NCBI RefSeq assembly: GCF_007830065.1
Contig: NZ_VLKK01000004.1
Coordinates: 124,001-188,000, forward strand
Source of the DNA: Sphingobium wenxiniae
GTDB lineage: Bacteria; Pseudomonadota; Alphaproteobacteria; Sphingomonadales; Sphingomonadaceae
Direction: 5' to 3'
DNA: 64,000 nucleotides
In this document: positions 60,096 through 64,000 of the stretch, piece by piece
Numbering within the stretch: the stretch's first letter is position 1
How the letters are laid out: every line of letters begins with the position of its first letter
Position numbers and translations under genes: made by a program
Notes under the pieces: generated by a model
Databases searched by the model: none
What the model was told of the DNA's origin: nothing
What the model saw: the letters and a program-made list of their open reading frames with translations, nothing else

Positions 60096-60972
60096 TCCCG
60101 CCCGCGCCCGCGCCCGTTTCTATGCGCCCGAGGTCGCCTTCGACCGGCCTGTGCTGAAGGTGCCCGCCGCCGTGTTCTGGGCGGAACGGCAAAGGGCCTT
60201 CGCGCCGGACGCCCCAACCGGATTCGTGCCGCTCGACCAATCGGCCGCGCTAGGCAGTCCATGGCCGGCGACCACGCCAACGCTGCTCGCGCGCTACATC
60301 GTCGTCCATGCGGGTGATCATTTCGCGCATCGGCTCGCATCGTCCGGCGAAGTTTATTATGTGATCCGCGGAAGCGGCGATACGCGTTGCAAGGATGAAG
60401 GATTCACCTGGGCCGCGGGCGACGCATTCTGCCTGCCGGGCGGTGAACGGGTCGAGCACAGGGCGCGGGATGCGGCCATCCTGATGCAGGTGACGAACGA
60501 GCCGGAGCTTTCCTATCTGCGCGCCGAGCCGGACATGGGGCTTGCGGCGGCGATCCAGCCCACGCTGTTTCCGGCCGAGGAGATCGGCACTTATCTGCGC
60601 AATGTCCACGGCCGCAACGGTGAGCAGCTTGCGGCCGGCAAGTCGGTGGTCCTGCTTTCGGGCATGATGGAGGAACGCCGGCTCACGACGCCGACCATCC
60701 TTGCCGCCATCAACACGCTGGAAGCGGGCGCCGATCAGCGGCCCCACAAACACAGTTCCGTGGCGCTCACCCTGTCGATCATGGGGGAGGGCGTCTATTC
60801 GCAGGTGGATGGGCAGAAGGTCGACTGGCTGCCCGACACCATGTTCGTCACCCCGCCGGGAGCCGTCCATTCGCATCATAATCGCGGCGCGGACATGATG
60901 CGCAGCTTCGTCGCGCAGGATACGGGACTCCACACCCAGCTGCGCACCACCAATTTCTCCTGGACGGACTGA
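60064..60972 (+). CDS. Bicupin, gentisate 1,2-dioxygenase-like
   Basis: A 302-residue protein of two cupin domains. The C-terminal cupin keeps metal-type histidines (RPHKHSSVALT and PPGAVHSHHN). The N-terminal cupin (DHFAHRLASSGEVYYVIRG) lacks the usual HxH. In gentisate dioxygenases the active iron is usually in the N-terminal cupin, so this is an atypical member. It could be a ring-cleaving dioxygenase using the second domain or an isomerase-type cupin. Start ATG 60064 has AAGGAAGG eight bases upstream. It is the middle gene of dehydrogenase-cupin-CMD. Confidence 0.8.
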   Translation: MANSSSMATLDPARARARFYAPEVAFDRPVLKVPAAVFWAERQRAFAPDAPTGFVPLDQSAALGSPWPATTPTLLARYIVVHAGDHFAHRLASSGEVYYVIRGSGDTRCKDEGFTWAAGDAFCLPGGERVEHRARDAAILMQVTNEPELSYLRAEPDMGLAAAIQPTLFPAEEIGTYLRNVHGRNGEQLAAGKSVVLLSGMMEERRLTTPTILAAINTLEAGADQRPHKHSSVALTLSIMGEGVYSQVDGQKVDWLPDTMFVTPPGAVHSHHNRGADMMRSFVAQDTGLHTQLRTTNFSWTD

Positions 60973-60976
60973 CGCC

Positions 60977-61507
60977 ATGCCCGTGATCGCGCCTCTCCCG
61001 CTGGATGACGTCGACGCTGAAAGCCGCGCCCGTATCGACGCCGGGCTGGCTACCGGCATGTACAGCCAAACCCTGCCGCTGCAGATCGTGGCGCGTGCGC
61101 CCGCGGCGCTCCGCGCGCTGGATGAGGGATATAAGGCAATGTTTCGCCGGTCCCTGCTGGATGATCGCCTGCGTGAATTGCTGCGTTTGCGCAGCGCGCA
61201 GATCAATTCCTGCGGCCCCTGCTCGCAATCGCGCAAGGAAGAGAGCGTGTCCGAGGAGGATGTGGCCTGTCTTTTCGATACCGATTCGGGCGGCCTGTCG
61301 CGCCGCGAGCGTCTGGCGCTGCGCTATATGTCCCTGATGTCGACGGATCATTATGCGATCACGCCCGACGTCTATCGCGAACTTGGCGAGGAATTTTCCG
61401 CCGCCGAAATCGTAGAGCTTGGCTGGACTTGCGCGCAGACCATCGGCGGGCATCGGTTCCTGCACAGCCTTGACATGCTGGGGACCGCGCCGCCCGTCGT
61501 CGCCTGA
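60977..61507 (+). CDS. Carboxymuconolactone decarboxylase (AhpD-like) family protein
   Basis: A 176-residue all-helical protein. The core LRLRSAQINSCGPCSQSRKE carries the redox-type CxxC of AhpD-like members, and the C-terminal GWTCAQTIGGHRFLHSLD has the family histidine. The CxxC suggests peroxidase or disulfide activity rather than classic lactone decarboxylation. It starts four bases after the cupin stop and completes a three-gene operon; protecting or assisting the cupin enzyme is one possibility. Confidence 0.87.
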   Translation: MPVIAPLPLDDVDAESRARIDAGLATGMYSQTLPLQIVARAPAALRALDEGYKAMFRRSLLDDRLRELLRLRSAQINSCGPCSQSRKEESVSEEDVACLFDTDSGGLSRRERLALRYMSLMSTDHYAITPDVYRELGEEFSAAEIVELGWTCAQTIGGHRFLHSLDMLGTAPPVVA

Positions 61508-61738
61508 TGGGAAGGCGGCATTGAAGATTGGGCTGCCCTCCCCGACCGTCAGACCGTTGCGGCGGGTGAAGCAAGCGGCCTGGTTTCATCATCCATGTGT
61601 TGCGTCGACAGTGAAATGCGGAATTGCGCCAATTGATGAATAATGGCCGCTATAGGCCACGGCCGTATCTGCGCCGCGCATAAGTGCGGGGCAAACACTC
61701 AACCGCCGCAACGGCTTTTCCAAAAGGGGGAGAGGACT

Positions 61739-64000
61739 TTGAAACTTCAGTATATTCAAGCAGCCATGCTCGTGGCGATAGGCGCCCAGCCGGCATATGC
61801 GCAGGAAACGGCGCCGCAGGATGCCGAGGCGGCCCAGCAACAGAATTTCGATATCGTCGTGACCGCCCGCCGGCGCGAGGAGCGGCTGCAGGACGTGCCG
61901 GTCGCCGTGACCGCCGTGACCGGGGAAGCGCTCCGTTCGGCAAACATCACGCAGGTCCAGGACATCCAGCAGAAAGTGCCTGGACTCACCATCCAGTCTT
62001 CGGCTTTCGGCTCCAACGTGCTGCAAGTCGCGATCCGCGGCCAGCGTCAGTTCGATCCCTATATCACCAAGGATCCGGCTGTGGCCGTCTATTTCGCGGA
62101 TGTGGTGCAGAATCGGCCGCAAGGCTTGAATTCCGGCATGTTCGATCTGGATTCCGTGCAGGTGCTGAAAGGGCCTCAGGGTACGCTCTTTGGCCGCAAC
62201 ACGACCGGCGGCGCGATGATCATCACGCCGGCCGCGCCTACCGACAGGTTTGAAGGTTATGTGACGGGCGGCCTGGGCAATTATGATTCCTGGCGACTCG
62301 AGGGCGCGGTCAATTTCCCGCTGGCGGACTGGATTCAGGTGCGTGCGGCCGGCGCGCTCCAGCGGCGCGACGGCTTCACCAAGAACATTACAACGGGCCA
62401 GCGCCTTGACGACGAGCACAAGGACAACTGGCGCCTCTCGGTCAAGCTGACCCCCTTCGACGGTTTCGAGAACCGGACCGTCATCAACGGCTTCAAGGCG
62501 GATGAAAACGGTATCGGCTACAAGCTGCTCGGCAGCCTGCCGGGCATCGGTTTCGGGTCGTCGCCTACGGTGATCGACGAACTGGCGCGTCTTGCCGCCC
62601 TGCCATTCCACACGACGACCAGCGACCTCGTTCTGGAGACGAAGATCAAGACCTTCTCGCTCTCCAACGTGAGCGAATGGGACGTGGCGGACGGCGTCAC
62701 GCTGAAGAACATCTTCGGCTATCGCTATGTCGATTCCCACATTCCGTTCGATCTCGACGGGTCGAGCATGACATTCACGGATGCCAACGACAAAATCGTG
62801 CCCTTCTTCCCTTCGCGCGAAGACATGCGCGTGCGGCAGTACAGCAATGAACTGCAACTGCTCGGCACGGTCCTGGACGGCAGCCTCGATTATATTTTCG
62901 GCGGCTTCTATTTCCTGGAGAAAGGCCGGGATCGCCAGGCGAGCGGCGGTCATGGCGGCGTTTCGGCAGGGGGCGTCTATCTGGGCGATCGCGTGACCTA
63001 TTCCGATCCTGTCCGCAATGAAGCCTATTCGGCTTTCGCGCAGTTCACCTATCGGCTGCCCTTCCTGGAAGGCGTGTCGTTGACTGCCGGCGGCCGCCAG
63101 AACCATGACAAGCGCGAACTGACCTCGCGCAATCTGATCTCCGATGGAACCTGCCGTCTCGTCGATGACGCGGGGCAGCCGCTCAACCCGTGCCAGGCAT
63201 ATCATGCCAAGAGCTACAACCGCTTTACCTACACGCTGAGCGCCGACTGGAAAGTGGTGCCCGGTGTGCTGGCTTATATCGCGCATCGGAAAGGGTATCG
63301 CACCGGCGGCTTCAACATATCGGCAACGACGCCCGCTCAGTTTACGCCTTTCAATCCCGAGAGCGTGAAGGATGTCGAACTGGGCGTGAAGACGGATTTC
63401 CACATGAGTGGCGGCCGCGGCCGGTTCAACCTCGCCTTCTATTCGCAGAACTACAAAAACATTCAGCGGAACCAGGGCAGCCTCATCAACGGCGTCTTCA
63501 CCCAGACGATCGTCAATGCCGCCTCCGCCCGGATCAAGGGCTTTGAAGCGGAACTGGCGTTGCAGCCCGTCGATTTCATCGATTTCGGCGTGAACGTCGC
63601 GCATGTCCACGCGCGGTATTCGTCGTGGATGAGCAATGGGGTCGACATCGCCGCTTCGCAATTCGCGGGCACGCCGGCGTGGACCATCGGTTCCAATCTG
63701 GGCGTCAACATCCCGTTGGGCGATATCGGGGAACTGGGCCTGCGGGGCGACATCTATCACCAGACCAAGACGAACAATTCGGACAATAACTTCCTCTCGG
63801 CCTGGAACCGCATTTCGCCCACGTCGATCATGCCCGCATACACGCTGGTCAATGGCCGCATCGACCTGCGCAATATTGCCGGCTCGCGCATCACGGCCAG
63901 CCTGTGGGCGAAGAACCTGTTCGACGTCGATTATCTGGCGGGCGGCACGGAACTCGCCAATACCGGCCTCGGCTACACGGCGGGCTTCCTGGGCGCGCCC
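61739..64000 (+). CDS. TonB-dependent outer-membrane receptor (3'-truncated by the window)
   Basis: The open frame from TTG 61739 runs 754 codons to the end of the window. GGGGGAG lies six bases upstream of the TTG. The signal peptide KLQYIQAAMLVAIGAQPAYA cleaves before QE. The plug begins IVVTARRREERLQDVPVAVT and has LKGPQGTLFGRNTTGG; the barrel is nearly complete at the cut (visible NLFDVDYLAGG). It is a second receptor in the accessory region, 231 bases after the CMD gene, and probably takes up a related substrate. Nothing recognisable lies in 61508-61738 apart from a small palindrome at 61622-61634. Confidence 0.93.
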   Translation, partial: MKLQYIQAAMLVAIGAQPAYAQETAPQDAEAAQQQNFDIVVTARRREERLQDVPVAVTAVTGEALRSANITQVQDIQQKVPGLTIQSSAFGSNVLQVAIRGQRQFDPYITKDPAVAVYFADVVQNRPQGLNSGMFDLDSVQVLKGPQGTLFGRNTTGGAMIITPAAPTDRFEGYVTGGLGNYDSWRLEGAVNFPLADWIQVRAAGALQRRDGFTKNITTGQRLDDEHKDNWRLSVKLTPFDGFENRTVINGFKADENGIGYKLLGSLPGIGFGSSPTVIDELARLAALPFHTTTSDLVLETKIKTFSLSNVSEWDVADGVTLKNIFGYRYVDSHIPFDLDGSSMTFTDANDKIVPFFPSREDMRVRQYSNELQLLGTVLDGSLDYIFGGFYFLEKGRDRQASGGHGGVSAGGVYLGDRVTYSDPVRNEAYSAFAQFTYRLPFLEGVSLTAGGRQNHDKRELTSRNLISDGTCRLVDDAGQPLNPCQAYHAKSYNRFTYTLSADWKVVPGVLAYIAHRKGYRTGGFNISATTPAQFTPFNPESVKDVELGVKTDFHMSGGRGRFNLAFYSQNYKNIQRNQGSLINGVFTQTIVNAASARIKGFEAELALQPVDFIDFGVNVAHVHARYSSWMSNGVDIAASQFAGTPAWTIGSNLGVNIPLGDIGELGLRGDIYHQTKTNNSDNNFLSAWNRISPTSIMPAYTLVNGRIDLRNIAGSRITASLWAKNLFDVDYLAGGTELANTGLGYTAGFLGAP

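Noticed and set aside
61589..63760. 723-codon open frame on the minus strand
   Set aside because: It is the antisense shadow of the TonB receptor starting at 61739, whose signal peptide, plug and barrel motifs are clear.

Overview
This window looks like a chromosomal segment of a sphingomonad (Sphingobium, Sphingomonas or Novosphingobium type). The coding regions are GC-rich. The best taxonomic marker is a soluble serine palmitoyltransferase next to its own acyl carrier protein. The NDUFS4-type complex I subunit, the alphaproteobacterial order rplU-rpmA-(GNAT)-obgE-proB, a GTTC-N7-GTTC SOS-box candidate and the abundance of TonB receptors and CoA-transferases agree. Genus is inferred; no 16S gene is present.

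Layout. 1-6.7 kb: a 5'-truncated methyltransferase with lower GC than its surroundings, an AT-richer gap with a small membrane-peptide ORF and a large hairpin, a possible nucleotidyltransferase-fold protein, a hybrid histidine kinase, and the sphingolipid pair spt/acp. 6.7-20.2 kb: housekeeping genes (hrpB, a TSUP transporter, polyprenyl synthase, chorismate mutase, EamA exporter, ccmA/ccmB, a metalloprotease, pterin dehydratase), an EEP-patatin-lipoprotein operon, then radA and cvpA. 20.2-37 kb: an NDUFA9-like SDR, proB, obgE, a degraded GNAT pseudogene, an intact GNAT, rpmA/rplU, a small membrane protein plus a CPA2 antiporter, a DEAD-box helicase, the tRNA-Trp/secE/nusG/rplK/rplA block, a YihY protein, a DUF1993 protein, and pyrB with a pseudo-dihydroorotase (pyrC').

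37-64 kb is an accessory catabolic region: a thiolase with its DUF35 partner, three CaiB-type CoA-transferases, an IclR regulator, a PF10118 protein, crotonase and SDR genes, an amidohydrolase, an MFS transporter, two TonB receptors (one cut by the window end), an alpha/beta hydrolase, a split ACAD10/11-like pair (aminoglycoside-phosphotransferase-type kinase plus acyl-CoA dehydrogenase), a TetR regulator, a 3-hydroxyisobutyrate-dehydrogenase-like enzyme, a gentisate-dioxygenase-like bicupin and a carboxymuconolactone-decarboxylase-like protein. A plausible reading is uptake through TonB/MFS proteins, activation by CoA transfer, and chain shortening by dehydrogenation, hydration and thiolysis. 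The substrate cannot be read from the sequence.

The most interesting observations are: (i) a 15-bp palindrome-like motif repeated in three promoter regions of the accessory cluster, a candidate IclR operon code; (ii) the split kinase/dehydrogenase pair carrying the Asp found in ACAD10/11; (iii) a CoA-transferase whose small domain appears to sit at the N-terminus; (iv) several enzyme-like proteins missing canonical catalytic residues; (v) an SOS-box candidate in front of radA; and (vi) several strong hairpins and REP-like elements. I saw no CRISPR array, rRNA, insertion sequence or prophage.
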